NCBI GenBank assembly: GCA_041746635.1
Contig: JBGTGQ010000030.1
Span: 1 to 64,000 of the forward strand
Source of the DNA: CAMASH01 sp041746635
Lineage (GTDB): Bacteria > Verrucomicrobiota > Verrucomicrobiia > Chthoniobacterales > Terrimicrobiaceae
Reading direction: 5' to 3'
Length of the DNA stretch: 64,000 bases
The position numbers were made by a program, and so were the translations under genes. This document shows, one piece after another, positions 7,346-16,199 of the stretch. Every line of letters begins with the position of its first letter. Within the stretch, counting starts at the first letter, position 1. The notes under the pieces were generated by a model. That model saw nothing but the letters and a program-made list of their open reading frames with translations. It did no database searches and was not told where the DNA came from.

Positions 7346-8629
7346 CTAAATAGCCCAGACGGTTTCGCCCGCCACGATGGTGCGGACGGCCCGACCTTTA
7401 AGTCTTGCGCCATGGAAGGGAGTGTTGCGCGAGAGGGATTCGGACTTTTGTTTTTCGAAGGTCCATTCGAGATCGGCATCGATCAGGGTCACATCGCCGG
7501 GAGCGCCGGGGGAAAGGGTTCCGCGATTGAGGGAGAGCATTTTCGCGGGATTGATGGTGAACATCTCAATGATGCGATTGAGGGAGAGAGCCTTTTTTTT
7601 GTGCAGGAGGATGTCGCAAAAGAGCGCGAATTCAGTCTCGAGCCCGGTGATGCCGAAGGGGGCTTGGTCGAGTTCAACTTCCTTTTCGTAGAAGGCGTGG
7701 GGAGCGTGGTCGCTGCAAAGGATGTCAAGGGTGCCGTCGGCAAGGCCTTCGATGATGGCGTCGATGTCACGGTGCGTCCGCAGCGGCGGATTCATTTTGT
7801 AGTTGCTGTCGAAGGTCTGCAGCGAGTCGTCGGTGAGGGCGATGTGGTGCGGGCAGACTTCGCCGGAAATTTTGACCCCCCGGGTGCGGGCTTCGCGCAG
7901 CAGGCGCACGCTGCCGCCGGAGCTGATGTGCTGGCAGTGAATGGGCGAATCGCACAGCTCGGCCAGGAGGATGTTGCGCGCCACGATCATCTCCTCGCCA
8001 GCACGGGGCCAGCCGGGCAGGCCGAGGCGAAGACTCCATTCGCCCTCGTGCATGATGCCACTGCCGACAAGCGAATAGTCCTGGCAATGGTCGAGCACAG
8101 TGAGGCCGAACATGCGGGCGTATTCCACGGCGCGGCGCATGACTTCGTGGTTTTGCACACAATGGCCATCGTCAGTGATGGCCACAATGCCGGCCTTGAT
8201 CATCGCGCCATAGGGCGCCAATTCCTCGCCGGCGAGGCCCTTTGTGATGGCCCCGGTGGTGAAAACGTTGACGCAGGCCGAGGCCAGGGCTTTTTCGCGG
8301 ATGAGGGTGATTGTTCCCGCATTGTCGGCGACGGGACTGGTATTCGGCATGCAGACGACGCTGGTAAATCCCCCGGCGGCGGCCGCGCGGGAACCGCTGG
8401 CGATGGTCTCTTTATGCGACTGGCCCGGTTCGCGGAAATGCACATGCGAGTCAATCAGCCCCGGGGCGACGACCAACCCCGCCGCGTCGATCACCTCGAC
8501 CTTGGACTTTGAACCTGGGACCTTGGACTTTTCCGAAATTACTCCGTCCGCAACCCAGAGGTCGGCGATTTCGTCGCGTTTATTCGCGGGATCGATGATG
8601 CGGCCGTTGGTGATGTGGAGAATTTTCAT
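7346..8629 (-). CDS. pyrC: Dihydroorotase
   Basis: Zinc amidohydrolase catalysing the reversible cyclisation of carbamoyl-aspartate to dihydroorotate, the third step of pyrimidine synthesis. The metal-binding motif is DSHVHFREPG, substrate contact is in CMPNTSPVADN, and the catalytic aspartate is in CSDHAPH. The length of 427 residues fits the bacterial class I type. The ATG at 8629 overlaps the pyrB stop by four bases. The gene closes the pyrR-pyrB-pyrC operon, and downstream on the same strand lies the cassette array with no evident terminator between. Confidence 0.95.
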   Translation of the reverse strand: MKILHITNGRIIDPANKRDEIADLWVADGVISEKSKVPGSKSKVEVIDAAGLVVAPGLIDSHVHFREPGQSHKETIASGSRAAAAGGFTSVVCMPNTSPVADNAGTITLIREKALASACVNVFTTGAITKGLAGEELAPYGAMIKAGIVAITDDGHCVQNHEVMRRAVEYARMFGLTVLDHCQDYSLVGSGIMHEGEWSLRLGLPGWPRAGEEMIVARNILLAELCDSPIHCQHISSGGSVRLLREARTRGVKISGEVCPHHIALTDDSLQTFDSNYKMNPPLRTHRDIDAIIEGLADGTLDILCSDHAPHAFYEKEVELDQAPFGITGLETEFALFCDILLHKKKALSLNRIIEMFTINPAKMLSLNRGTLSPGAPGDVTLIDADLEWTFEKQKSESLSRNTPFHGARLKGRAVRTIVAGETVWAI

Positions 8630-9561
8630 GAGGGAAGTCCGGCCCCTCCGGCGCAGAGGTAAAGCACGGCCATGCGCACGGCCAGCCCGTTGGTGACCTG
8701 CTCAAGGATCACGCTGTGCGGTCCGTCGGCCACGTCGCTGTCGATCTCGACGCCGCGATTGATCGGGCCGGGATGCATGATGAGGCAATCGGGTTTGAGT
8801 CGCTCGGCCCGCGCTTTGGTAAGGCCGAAGAGGGAGACGTATTCGCCCAGGCCGGGGAAGTATTCCTTGCGCTGGCGTTCGTGCTGGATGCGCAGGAGGT
8901 TGATGACGTCGGCCGTCTCGAGCACGTCGTCGAGTTTGTGGGCGACGCGGACGCCAAGTTTTTCAAAAACTTTCGGAACGAGCGTGGTGGGGCCGACGAG
9001 GGTGACCCTGGCGCCGAGTTTGACGAGAGCGTAAATGTTCGAGCGAGCCACGCGGCTGAAGAGGATGTCCCCGACGATGGCGACATGCAGACCTTCGATT
9101 TTTTCGCGTTTTTCCAGGATGGTGAAAACGTCGAGCAAGCCTTGGGTCGGATGTTCGTGGGCACCGTCGCCGGCGTTGATGATGCTGGATTCCAGTCGGT
9201 CGGCCAGGAAGCGAGAGGCCCCGGCGGAGCTGTGGCGCAGAACGATGATGTCGGCGTGGAGAGCCTGGAGGTTCAGGGCGGTGTCTTTGAGGGTTTCGCC
9301 TTTTTGCAAGCTGGAGGCACCAACGGAAATGTTGACCACATCGGCGCTGAGCCGCATGGCGGCCAGCTCGAAGGATGTACGGGTGCGGGTGCTGGGTTCG
9401 ACAAAGAAATTTATGAGGGTTTTTCCGCGGAGGGCGGGAACTTTTTTCAGACTGCGCTCGCCCACGCCTTTGAAAGCGCGGGCGGTTTCGAGGATGTGGC
9501 GGATTTCGCCGGGGCTCAACTCGTCCAGGCCCAGGAGGTCTTTGCGGGTCCAGGCGTTCAT
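8626..9561 (-). CDS. pyrB: Aspartate carbamoyltransferase catalytic subunit
   Basis: Condenses carbamoyl phosphate with aspartate. The carbamoyl-phosphate site is in VEPSTRTRTSFELA. Other family landmarks are LRHSSAGASRFLA, NAGDGAHEHPTQGLLD and LIMHPGPINRGVEI. The length of 311 residues is normal. Four-base overlaps link it to pyrR upstream and pyrC downstream, so the three proteins are translationally coupled. No pyrI regulatory subunit is present, consistent with the PyrR-controlled type of operon. Confidence 0.96.
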   Translation of the reverse strand: MNAWTRKDLLGLDELSPGEIRHILETARAFKGVGERSLKKVPALRGKTLINFFVEPSTRTRTSFELAAMRLSADVVNISVGASSLQKGETLKDTALNLQALHADIIVLRHSSAGASRFLADRLESSIINAGDGAHEHPTQGLLDVFTILEKREKIEGLHVAIVGDILFSRVARSNIYALVKLGARVTLVGPTTLVPKVFEKLGVRVAHKLDDVLETADVINLLRIQHERQRKEYFPGLGEYVSLFGLTKARAERLKPDCLIMHPGPINRGVEIDSDVADGPHSVILEQVTNGLAVRMAVLYLCAGGAGLPS

Positions 9562-10115
9562 GGCAGCGCGGGTTGGACGACGTTCACGCTGTCGGGCACG
9601 GCGTCGAGGTTTTCAAAACGCACGCGGATTTTTTCCTCGCGGGTGGTGGGCAGATTTTTGCCGACATAATCAGCGCGGATGGGCAGTTCCCGATGTCCGC
9701 GATCGATCAGGACGGCGTATTGGATGCAGGAGGGCCGGCCGAAAGACGAGACGGCGTCCATGGCCGCCCGGCAGCTTCGGCCGGTAAAAAGGACGTCATC
9801 GACGAGCACCAGGGGCCGGTCATCCAAATCGAAGGGGAGCTCCGAAGGAACAACCGCCGTGGGTCGTCCGCGGGTGGAAAGATCGTCCCGGTGCATGGAC
9901 ACATCCACCACGCCAAAATCGGGCCGCACGCCTTCGATTTGCTCGATGTATTCGACCAGCCGCCGCGCGACCTCGACTCCGCGGGTGGGAATGCCGGCTA
10001 CGACCAGGCGGGTTAGATCACTGTTTCGCTCCACAATTTCGTGGGCAATGCGACGGATGGCTTTGCGGATCGCTTCCGCATCCATCACCAGGAGCGTTGT
10101 TGATTTTTCTTTCAT
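9558..10115 (-). CDS. pyrR: PyrR regulator / uracil phosphoribosyltransferase
   Basis: PyrR binds pyr mRNA in a UMP-dependent way and can also convert uracil and PRPP to UMP. The PRPP loop is PLVLVDDVLFTGRSCRAA, and RIAHEI near the N-terminus is typical. The length of 185 residues fits. The ATG at 10115 is preceded very closely by GAAGGGA, part of a candidate PyrR-binding hairpin. An alternative start at the internal VMDAEAIRK methionine is possible. First gene of pyrR-pyrB-pyrC. Confidence 0.93.
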   Translation of the reverse strand: MKEKSTTLLVMDAEAIRKAIRRIAHEIVERNSDLTRLVVAGIPTRGVEVARRLVEYIEQIEGVRPDFGVVDVSMHRDDLSTRGRPTAVVPSELPFDLDDRPLVLVDDVLFTGRSCRAAMDAVSSFGRPSCIQYAVLIDRGHRELPIRADYVGKNLPTTREEKIRVRFENLDAVPDSVNVVQPALP

Positions 10116-10116
10116 T

Positions 10117-10140
10117 CCCTTCGCGGTCTCTCAGGGCCGC
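10117..10140 (-). promoter_or_regulatory. Candidate PyrR-binding mRNA hairpin
   Basis: On the minus strand, GCGGCCCTGAGAGACCGC is followed by GAAGGG. The UGAGAG loop flanked by CC and the trailing GAAGGG resemble the known PyrR-binding loop (consensus CCNGNGAG in a stem followed by GAAGG). The hairpin reaches to within two bases of the pyrR start codon and would cover the ribosome site, pointing to translational autoregulation rather than attenuation. The match is by eye only. Confidence 0.45.
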
Positions 10141-10166
10141 ATTAAAAGGTTAAGGTTTACCCGATC

Positions 10167-10382
10167 TCAGGCGGCTCGCGAAGGCCGGATGCGTTCGTCC
10201 CGCCAGCCCGACCGGTATTTGACAATCCAATCCAGCAAGGCGCGTTCAAAGCCGATGTCCTTGCCGGCCTTCTCGCTTTCAATCCACTTGTGCCGCAGGA
10301 TTTCTTCGCGCTCGGCCAAAAATTCCTTGTACAAGACGGAATTCTTGACCAGATCTGCGCCCTCGGTTCTTTGGAGGTTCAT
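10167..10382 (-). CDS. Small conserved protein of unknown function
   Basis: 71 residues, mostly helical and charged, with the core YKEFLAEREEILRHKWIESE and FERALLDWIVKYRSGW. I have no function for it. I placed the start at ATG 10382 instead of 10433 because a promoter-like TTGACA and TTAAAT pair lies between the two. The mRNA would then be nearly leaderless. It sits alone between mrp and pyrR on the same strand. The sequence looks like a genuine small cytoplasmic protein from its amphipathic helices and well-formed codon use. Confidence 0.6.
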   Translation of the reverse strand: MNLQRTEGADLVKNSVLYKEFLAEREEILRHKWIESEKAGKDIGFERALLDWIVKYRSGWRDERIRPSRAA

Positions 10383-10390
10383 CGCGGTAA

Positions 10391-10420
10391 ATTTAAGAGG
10401 CCAATGCGGTCCGTTGTCAA
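10391..10420 (-). promoter_or_regulatory. Sigma-70-type promoter for the 71-residue gene
   Basis: On the minus strand TTGACA (10420-10415) and TTAAAT (10396-10391) are separated by 18 bases. The predicted transcription start falls a few bases from ATG 10382, implying a very short or absent leader. Confidence 0.45.
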
Positions 10421-10516
10421 ACGGTTTTTCCAATATGAAAAATTATAATTCAACGCAACTCACTCTTTTTCAATGGTTTGAAATAATATATTTCCGTACA
10501 ATTTTCCTTAACCCAC

Positions 10517-11563
10517 TTAGGGATTTTCCACGCTTTCACGGATCTTGCTGGCGATGCGGATAAACTCCCTAGTCACGCCGCTGGCCAGGTCGGAGGCCAC
10601 CAGAGGACGACCAATGTCTCCGGATTCCCGGATCGCCATCTCAATCGGAATCTGACCCAACAGCGGAACTTGCAGTCGGCCGGCCTCGCGCTGTCCGCCC
10701 CCCGATCCGAAAATGTCGTAACGGACGCCATCGCTCGGGCACAGAAAATAGCTCATGTTTTCCACCAGGCCGAGGACGGGAACGTTGGTTTTTTGAAACA
10801 TCGTCACCGCCTTGCGAGCATCAATTAACGCAACTTCCTGCGGCGTGGTGACGATGATCACCCCGCTCAAGGCGATGGTCTGTACTATGGTAAGCTGGAT
10901 GTCTCCCGTCCCCGGCGGCAAGTCGAGAATCAGATAGTCCAGCGGCGCCCAGGCCACCTGACGGAGAAACTGCTGGGTGTAGCGCGTGACCATGGGCCCG
11001 CGCAACACCGCCGGCGACCCATCGTCGAGCAGAAAACCCATGGACATGAGTTTAATTCCTTCACGTTCGATGGGCACGATGCGGTCCTGCTCGTCGGCCA
11101 TGGGCCGCTCGTTGGTGCCGAACATGAGGGCAATGCTCGGTCCGTAGAGATCGCAATCGCATAATCCCGCGGAGGCTCCGGTGGCGGCAAAGGCCAGGGC
11201 GAGATTTGACGCGACGGTGGATTTCCCCACCCCGCCCTTCCCGCTGGCCACGGCAATCACATGCTTCACCCCGTCAAGTTTTGCCGGACCGGGGAGCCCG
11301 GCGGCTTGAGCCGGGGCCTGGATGTCGATTTTGATATCCACGCGCCCGAGGCCGGGTAAAGCAGCCAGCACGGCGTTCGCCTCGTCACGGATCTGTTTCG
11401 CCACTGCCGGCTCTGCGGTGGTGATGACCATTTGAACGGCCACGTCCCGGCCCTGAATGGTGATTTCCTTGACCAGTCCAAAGGAAACGATGTCGCGGGA
11501 AAAGCCGGGATATTTGACCTGCCGGAGCGCGTCGCGGAGAGATTGTTCGTCGAATGAAGACAT
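10517..11563 (-). CDS. mrp: Mrp/NBP35-family Fe-S carrier ATPase
   Basis: P-loop ATPase that carries and transfers iron-sulfur clusters to apoproteins. Residues 1-85 form an N-terminal MIP18/DUF59-like domain. The deviant Walker A is ASGKGGVGKST, with DCDLYGPS and LDLPPGTGD following. The cluster-binding CxxC usually found after MSYF is here CPSDG, so only the first cysteine is present. The rest of that motif (YDIFGSGGG) is intact. Length is 348 residues. It is a single gene on the minus strand, with rpoN upstream of it. Confidence 0.88.
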   Translation of the reverse strand: MSSFDEQSLRDALRQVKYPGFSRDIVSFGLVKEITIQGRDVAVQMVITTAEPAVAKQIRDEANAVLAALPGLGRVDIKIDIQAPAQAAGLPGPAKLDGVKHVIAVASGKGGVGKSTVASNLALAFAATGASAGLCDCDLYGPSIALMFGTNERPMADEQDRIVPIEREGIKLMSMGFLLDDGSPAVLRGPMVTRYTQQFLRQVAWAPLDYLILDLPPGTGDIQLTIVQTIALSGVIIVTTPQEVALIDARKAVTMFQKTNVPVLGLVENMSYFLCPSDGVRYDIFGSGGGQREAGRLQVPLLGQIPIEMAIRESGDIGRPLVASDLASGVTREFIRIASKIRESVENP

Positions 11564-11605
11564 GCACGCCTACTATGCGCGAGGCGGAGGCCCGGACAAG
11601 AGAAG

Positions 11606-12985
11606 TCAGAAGGATTTTCGCAAATGGCTGGGCCGGAGGCCCAGTTGCTCGCGGTATTTCGCCACGGTGCGGCGGGCGATGGGAAGACCGCGGCCCGCGA
11701 GCATGACCACGATATCCTGATCACTCAGCGGACGTTTGGTGTCCTCCGTGCGCACGATCTCCGCAATAGCCTGGCGGACACTTTCGTTGCTGACCGACTC
11801 GCCCTCCGCCGTGGTGTAGCCGGCGGTGAAAAAATACTTCAACTCAAACAGTCCGCGCGGGGTGGCCATGTATTTTCCCGAAACCGCACGGCTGACGGTG
11901 GTTTCGTGCACCCCCGCCGCCCGGGCCACCTTGCTCATGGTCATGGGCCGCAGATGTGCCGGTCCGCTGTCAAAGAACTCGCGCTGCCGGACGATGATCT
12001 CGCGGGCAATGTTCAAAAGCGTTTGCTGGCGCTGCTCGATGCATTTGATGAAAAACCGTCCCCCGCGAATCTTGTCCCGCAAATAGTCGCGGACCTCCCG
12101 ATTCGAACCCGTCTGGGAAAGCATGTCCTTGTAGCTGTCGCCCACCCGCACGGCGGGCAACTCATCGTTGTTGAGCGAGACCACGTATTCGGCCCCATCT
12201 TTTTCCACGATCACATCGGGGATGATCGTCTGCTCCTCTTCGGTAAAAAAAGGCCGCCCTGGAGTGGGTTCCAGCCGCGCAATGGCCTCCGCCGCCTTTT
12301 GCACCTCCGCCACCGGCACGCGCAATTCGCGGGCGATTTCCGGCAGCTTGCGACGGGCCAAATCCTCCAGGTAATGCCGGGCAATGCGGCTCTCCAAACC
12401 GTACTGCCGCCCGCTCCGGCGGAGCTGAATGACGAGGCATTCCGCCAGATTCCGCGCGCACACCCCCGCGGGATCCAGCCCCTGCACCCATTCGATCACC
12501 CGCGCCACCTGGTCCGCCGCACAACCGGCCTGAAGGGCAATCTCCTCGTCCGTCGCACGCAGATACCCGCGGTCATCAATGTTGCCGATGACCACCATGG
12601 CAATGCCCCGATCCCCCGCGCTCAAATCCAAACGACCGGCTTGCGCCAGCAAATGCTGCTGCAAGGAAAGCGACTTGGTCTGGGAGTCGAAGAAATGCTG
12701 GCGCCGTTCCGATGCCTCGGCCGTCCAGGGTTCCGCCGTGGCCCGCTGCGCGAAATACTCGTTCCACTCGTCACTCAACGGCCCGCCATCCTCAGTCCGG
12801 CTTTCTCTTTCTTCCGGGGGCACCTCACGGACTTCCTCCTCGAGCACGGGATTGACCTGCAACTCAGCGGCGACCAACTGCCGCAGCTCCATCATGGGGG
12901 CTTGCAGGATATGCAGACTCTGCTGCATCTGCGGCGAAAGCGTTTGCTGTAACGCCAGCCCCTGAATTTGCTCCATTCCCGCCAT
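11606..12985 (-). CDS. rpoN: RNA polymerase sigma-54 factor
   Basis: Alternative sigma factor recognising -24/-12 promoters and needing an AAA+ activator. The glutamine-rich region I is QTLSPQMQQSLHILQ, followed by an acidic linker, the core-binding region, a helix-turn-helix around VHETTVSRAVSGKY, and the RpoN box ARRTVAKYRE near the C-terminus. The length of 459 residues is normal. The true start may be the second methionine, three residues in. No enhancer-binding activator gene lies in the window. Confidence 0.96.
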   Translation of the reverse strand: MAGMEQIQGLALQQTLSPQMQQSLHILQAPMMELRQLVAAELQVNPVLEEEVREVPPEERESRTEDGGPLSDEWNEYFAQRATAEPWTAEASERRQHFFDSQTKSLSLQQHLLAQAGRLDLSAGDRGIAMVVIGNIDDRGYLRATDEEIALQAGCAADQVARVIEWVQGLDPAGVCARNLAECLVIQLRRSGRQYGLESRIARHYLEDLARRKLPEIARELRVPVAEVQKAAEAIARLEPTPGRPFFTEEEQTIIPDVIVEKDGAEYVVSLNNDELPAVRVGDSYKDMLSQTGSNREVRDYLRDKIRGGRFFIKCIEQRQQTLLNIAREIIVRQREFFDSGPAHLRPMTMSKVARAAGVHETTVSRAVSGKYMATPRGLFELKYFFTAGYTTAEGESVSNESVRQAIAEIVRTEDTKRPLSDQDIVVMLAGRGLPIARRTVAKYREQLGLRPSHLRKSF

Positions 12986-13172
12986 TGCTTAGGCCGGAAA
13001 GTCAGGCACTCAACCTGCTTACGCAAGCAATAATCACGCCAACTTTGCGATTAGTTTTCCCCGCAGCGCGCAGTCGATCAGGGTCGAGTCCCCACGTTCG
13101 CACGAACGCGGCTACGTAGTCGGCGCAAGCCGGTGGCGGCCGCAGGCGTCCCACTTTTGATCATACTTGGAT

Positions 13173-13997
13173 TCAGTAGAAAAATCCCCGCAGCAGAAGA
13201 ATCCAAACCCGCTTTCTCGAAATTTTCACCCCGGCTGCGTCCGGAAATTTTTCCATCAGATCGAGGGTCTCGCGTCCCATGAGAAACGGCAGGGCACAAG
13301 CCGCCCGCAGGCGGCGAAGGGTCAGGGCCCGGAGATAAATTTCCGCGGACCGAAGATGCTCGCGGGCCAGCGAAAGAGATCCGGCAAATTGCGCCTCCGT
13401 CACATAGACCCGCCCGAGGGCGGCATCCGCCCGCCGGTCGCGCAGGATGTTCACAAGTTGAAGGCCTTGCCCGAACCGCACGCCGAGCACCTCCATTTCC
13501 TCAACGGGACGGCGGGAAAATCCCGGCAGTTTCTTCGCGCAAATATCGGTCCAGAATTCCCCCACGCAGCCCGCCACCAAATAGGTGTAACGGTCCAATT
13601 CCTCCGGGGACAATGGCGGGGCGTGGTCACCGCCAAACCGTTCGCCGTCGAAACGCTGCCCCTCGCGAATCGTGTTCCAGACGTTCGCGATTTCCACGTG
13701 ATCGGGGGACAGGGCCAGCCAGCCTTCCAGCTCGCTGCGCCGTGCCAGCAGTTCGTTTTCGGCCTCTGTCACCGCGCCGTCTGCCTCGGTGTCCGACAAA
13801 CGCGCCAGCAAGTAAGCCAGCGAAATGGGTTCGCGCACCGGCGCAGGCAAAAGCCGGAGCGTGAGGTAAAACGAGCGGGAAACGCGTTTGAGCAGCAGCC
13901 AGTCAAAAGGCAGCGACGCGGGGACGATGGGACACGGGGACACGGCGAAACCACCCCCCGAGTCTCCCCTTCCCATCGTCTCCCCGTCCCTCCTCAC
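13173..13997 (-). CDS. Squalene/phytoene synthase family protein
   Basis: Trans-prenyltransferase fold joining two prenyl diphosphates. SRSFYLTLRLLP marks the N-terminus. The first aspartate motif is the relaxed DTEAD, and the second is NILRDRRADAALGR. Without neighbouring carotenoid or hopanoid genes I cannot tell squalene from phytoene synthesis. The first 35 or so residues, rich in Gly and Arg, are read through a low-complexity stretch and may not be translated; the conserved part begins near LPFDWLLLKR. A GTG at 13997 or an ATG at 13976 could start it. It overlaps the stop of the DUF362 gene. Confidence 0.78.
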   Translation of the reverse strand: MRRDGETMGRGDSGGGFAVSPCPIVPASLPFDWLLLKRVSRSFYLTLRLLPAPVREPISLAYLLARLSDTEADGAVTEAENELLARRSELEGWLALSPDHVEIANVWNTIREGQRFDGERFGGDHAPPLSPEELDRYTYLVAGCVGEFWTDICAKKLPGFSRRPVEEMEVLGVRFGQGLQLVNILRDRRADAALGRVYVTEAQFAGSLSLAREHLRSAEIYLRALTLRRLRAACALPFLMGRETLDLMEKFPDAAGVKISRKRVWILLLRGFFY

Positions 13998-15025
13998 CGG
14001 ATCCCCTCCACCCCGACGCGCACCATTTCGATGCGATGCTCCAGATATTCGCCCAGCCCGAGTTGGGCCCCGGCCTCGATGTAGAGGGCCATGGGTTTGA
14101 CCGACGGCATTTTGTTGGTCTTGCGCACTTCCTCAATGAGGCGGAGCGCGGTGGCATCAAGAGCCACCGGATCCTTGCCGGCGAAGAGCGCGTAGTTTTC
14201 CACCGCAAAATCCGGATTGGGAAATGGTCCGCCCGCGTATTGGAGGATGAGGGCGTCGAGAATGGTCAGGACGACTTTTTCCCGGATGGGGGCATCCGCA
14301 TAGATCTCCGCAATGTGGGAATCACCGTCCGCGGCGGATTTGGCAAAGCGCCGCCAGTTGTCCAGATTCGCCAGGGTAATGTTGACCAACGCCCCGTTGA
14401 TTCCGGTGGTGTAACTGTCGGTCAGGGACGGAATATTGATCACCTTGGTCACCTCGGTGCTCAACACTTTGGCATAATAACTCTGGCTGCTCAGTTGCTG
14501 CCCACCCGTGAGCATGTCGGAAAATTGTTGCACGGATTTTTCCCCGAATTTACGGTCGCCCCAAATGAGTTTGCCTAGGACGGGCGCGCTGACCTGGGCT
14601 TTGGAATCATAGCCCGTGGTGGCGTCCACCCAGCGGAGTTGATAACCAGCTCCTTCCTTTTTGTAACCGGCGGCAAGGAGGTCCTCGAGATTTCGATCCC
14701 ACACGATGATGTTTTTTTCCGGCACGCCCGCTTCCTGCAATCCCTCGACCACGGCCGCGACCACCTCGGGATTTGTGCCACTCACCGCCCGGCCGGAGGC
14801 GGAGACTTTAATGCCCACCTTGTCGGCGGGCGAAACCAGCGCCCGCCAGGCCTCGGCGGGCGTGCCCTTGCCGGTGACACCACAAACCAAGCTGTTCACC
14901 ATGCGACGGACGATCCGGGACTGGACCTTCTGAGTCGGGGCGATGACATTGGAATCCATCGCGTAATAGACCATGCTTTTCGGCTGAGCCTGGGCGGAAA
15001 AAAGAAAGGCCAGCAGGAACGCCAC
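13994..15025 (-). CDS. Exported DUF362-domain protein
   Basis: About 343 residues from a GTG at 15025 that opens into a hydrophobic signal (VAFLLAFLFSAQA). An AGGAGG lies 15 bases upstream. The mature part matches the DUF362 group: VGIKVSASGRAVSGTNPEVV, NIIVWDRNLEDLLAAGY and the C-terminal FAGKDPVALDATALRLIEEVR. This version lacks an obvious ferredoxin-type cysteine cluster. Function is unknown; many relatives are described only as uncharacterised exported proteins. The open frame extends far upstream, but there it runs antisense to hemW. hemW is divergent with a 57-base gap. Confidence 0.72.
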   Translation of the reverse strand: MAFLLAFLFSAQAQPKSMVYYAMDSNVIAPTQKVQSRIVRRMVNSLVCGVTGKGTPAEAWRALVSPADKVGIKVSASGRAVSGTNPEVVAAVVEGLQEAGVPEKNIIVWDRNLEDLLAAGYKKEGAGYQLRWVDATTGYDSKAQVSAPVLGKLIWGDRKFGEKSVQQFSDMLTGGQQLSSQSYYAKVLSTEVTKVINIPSLTDSYTTGINGALVNITLANLDNWRRFAKSAADGDSHIAEIYADAPIREKVVLTILDALILQYAGGPFPNPDFAVENYALFAGKDPVALDATALRLIEEVRKTNKMPSVKPMALYIEAGAQLGLGEYLEHRIEMVRVGVEGIR

Positions 15026-15082
15026 GACGAAGCCTGCTTTCCTCCTGTGAATCTTGTAAATCTGATCTAAATTTCCTGCCGA

Positions 15083-16168
15083 ATGATTTCTCATCTCTAC
15101 GCGCACATCCCGTTCTGTCCCAAGGTGTGTCCGTATTGCAGCTTTTACAAGGAGGCAAGCGACCGGAACAAAACCCAGGCGTTTCTCGACGCCATGTTGA
15201 AGGAGGCTGAAAACGCCGTGCTTCAGGTGCGGCCAGAGACGATTTTTTTTGGCGGAGGAACCCCGACGGCGCTCTCGACCACCCAGTTGCAATCCCTCAT
15301 CGGCGGACTGCGCGAGCGGATGGATTTTTCGGCCCTGCGGGAATTCACCATCGAGATGAACCCCGCCACGGTGTCCCTGGAAAAGGCCGCCGCCTTGCGC
15401 GCCCTTGGCGTCAATCGCGTAAGCATGGGCGTGCAAAGCTGGGATCCGGCCCTGTTGACAACCCTCGGCCGCGTGCACTCGGCCGATCAGGCGCGGCGCA
15501 GCTATGCCATTCTCCGCGAGGCGGGTTTTGATAATGTGAACCTCGACCTCATGTTTGGCATCCCCGGCCAATCCCTGGCCCAGTGGCGGGAGAGTCTGAA
15601 CCAAACGCTCGCCCTCCAGCCGGAACACATCTCCGCCTACTGCCTCACCTACGAGGAGGACACGGAGTACTTTGTGCGCATGACCCGCGGCCAATACCGG
15701 CCGGATGAAACCCTCGATGCCGATCTTTTTGAAGTGACGATGGATCTGCTCGGCGCGGCGGGTTTTGAGCAATACGAGATTTCCAACTACGCCAGGCCCG
15801 GCCGCGACTGCCGCCACAATCTCGCCTACTGGCTCGGGGCCGATTATCTCGGGCTCGGACCCAGCGCCTTCTCGACCGTGCGAGGCGAGCGGTGGAAAAA
15901 CGTCAGCGACACGTCGGAATACATCCGCCGCATCGGATCTGACGCGGAGGCCGCCGACTTTCGCGAATCCCTCGATGCCGAAACGCGCAAGGTCGAGCAA
16001 ATCGCCTTCTCCCTGCGCACCAACCGCGGCGTGCCCACCAGCCTCCTTCCCGTGGACAAGGCGGCCCAACTCGTGGCCGGCGGTCTCCTCCGCGAAGACG
16101 CGGCGCGCAGCTTTCTCACCCACAAGGGAAAGATGCTGGCGGATGCCGTGGCCGAGAGTGTGATTTAG
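15083..16168 (+). CDS. hemW: Radical SAM heme chaperone HemW
   Basis: Related to oxygen-independent coproporphyrinogen III oxidase but of the shorter HemW type (361 residues), which delivers heme to client proteins. The radical SAM motif is CPKVCPYCSF. Next come FFGGGTPTALS, NRVSMGVQSWD and the C-terminal extension with HNLAYWLGADYLGLGPSAFS. The N-terminal SHLYAHIPFC is characteristic. The gene starts at ATG 15083 and converges on mqnA with a short gap. Confidence 0.9.
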   Translation: MISHLYAHIPFCPKVCPYCSFYKEASDRNKTQAFLDAMLKEAENAVLQVRPETIFFGGGTPTALSTTQLQSLIGGLRERMDFSALREFTIEMNPATVSLEKAAALRALGVNRVSMGVQSWDPALLTTLGRVHSADQARRSYAILREAGFDNVNLDLMFGIPGQSLAQWRESLNQTLALQPEHISAYCLTYEEDTEYFVRMTRGQYRPDETLDADLFEVTMDLLGAAGFEQYEISNYARPGRDCRHNLAYWLGADYLGLGPSAFSTVRGERWKNVSDTSEYIRRIGSDAEAADFRESLDAETRKVEQIAFSLRTNRGVPTSLLPVDKAAQLVAGGLLREDAARSFLTHKGKMLADAVAESVI

Positions 16169-16199
16169 CCCAGTGGCGCGCCGCGGGCGTTTCGAATGT

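Noticed and set aside
7337..8512. Plus-strand open frame of 391 codons
   Set aside because: Antisense to pyrC, which has all catalytic motifs.
11624..12952. Plus-strand open frame of 442 codons
   Set aside because: Antisense to rpoN, including the RpoN box; no domain recognisable.
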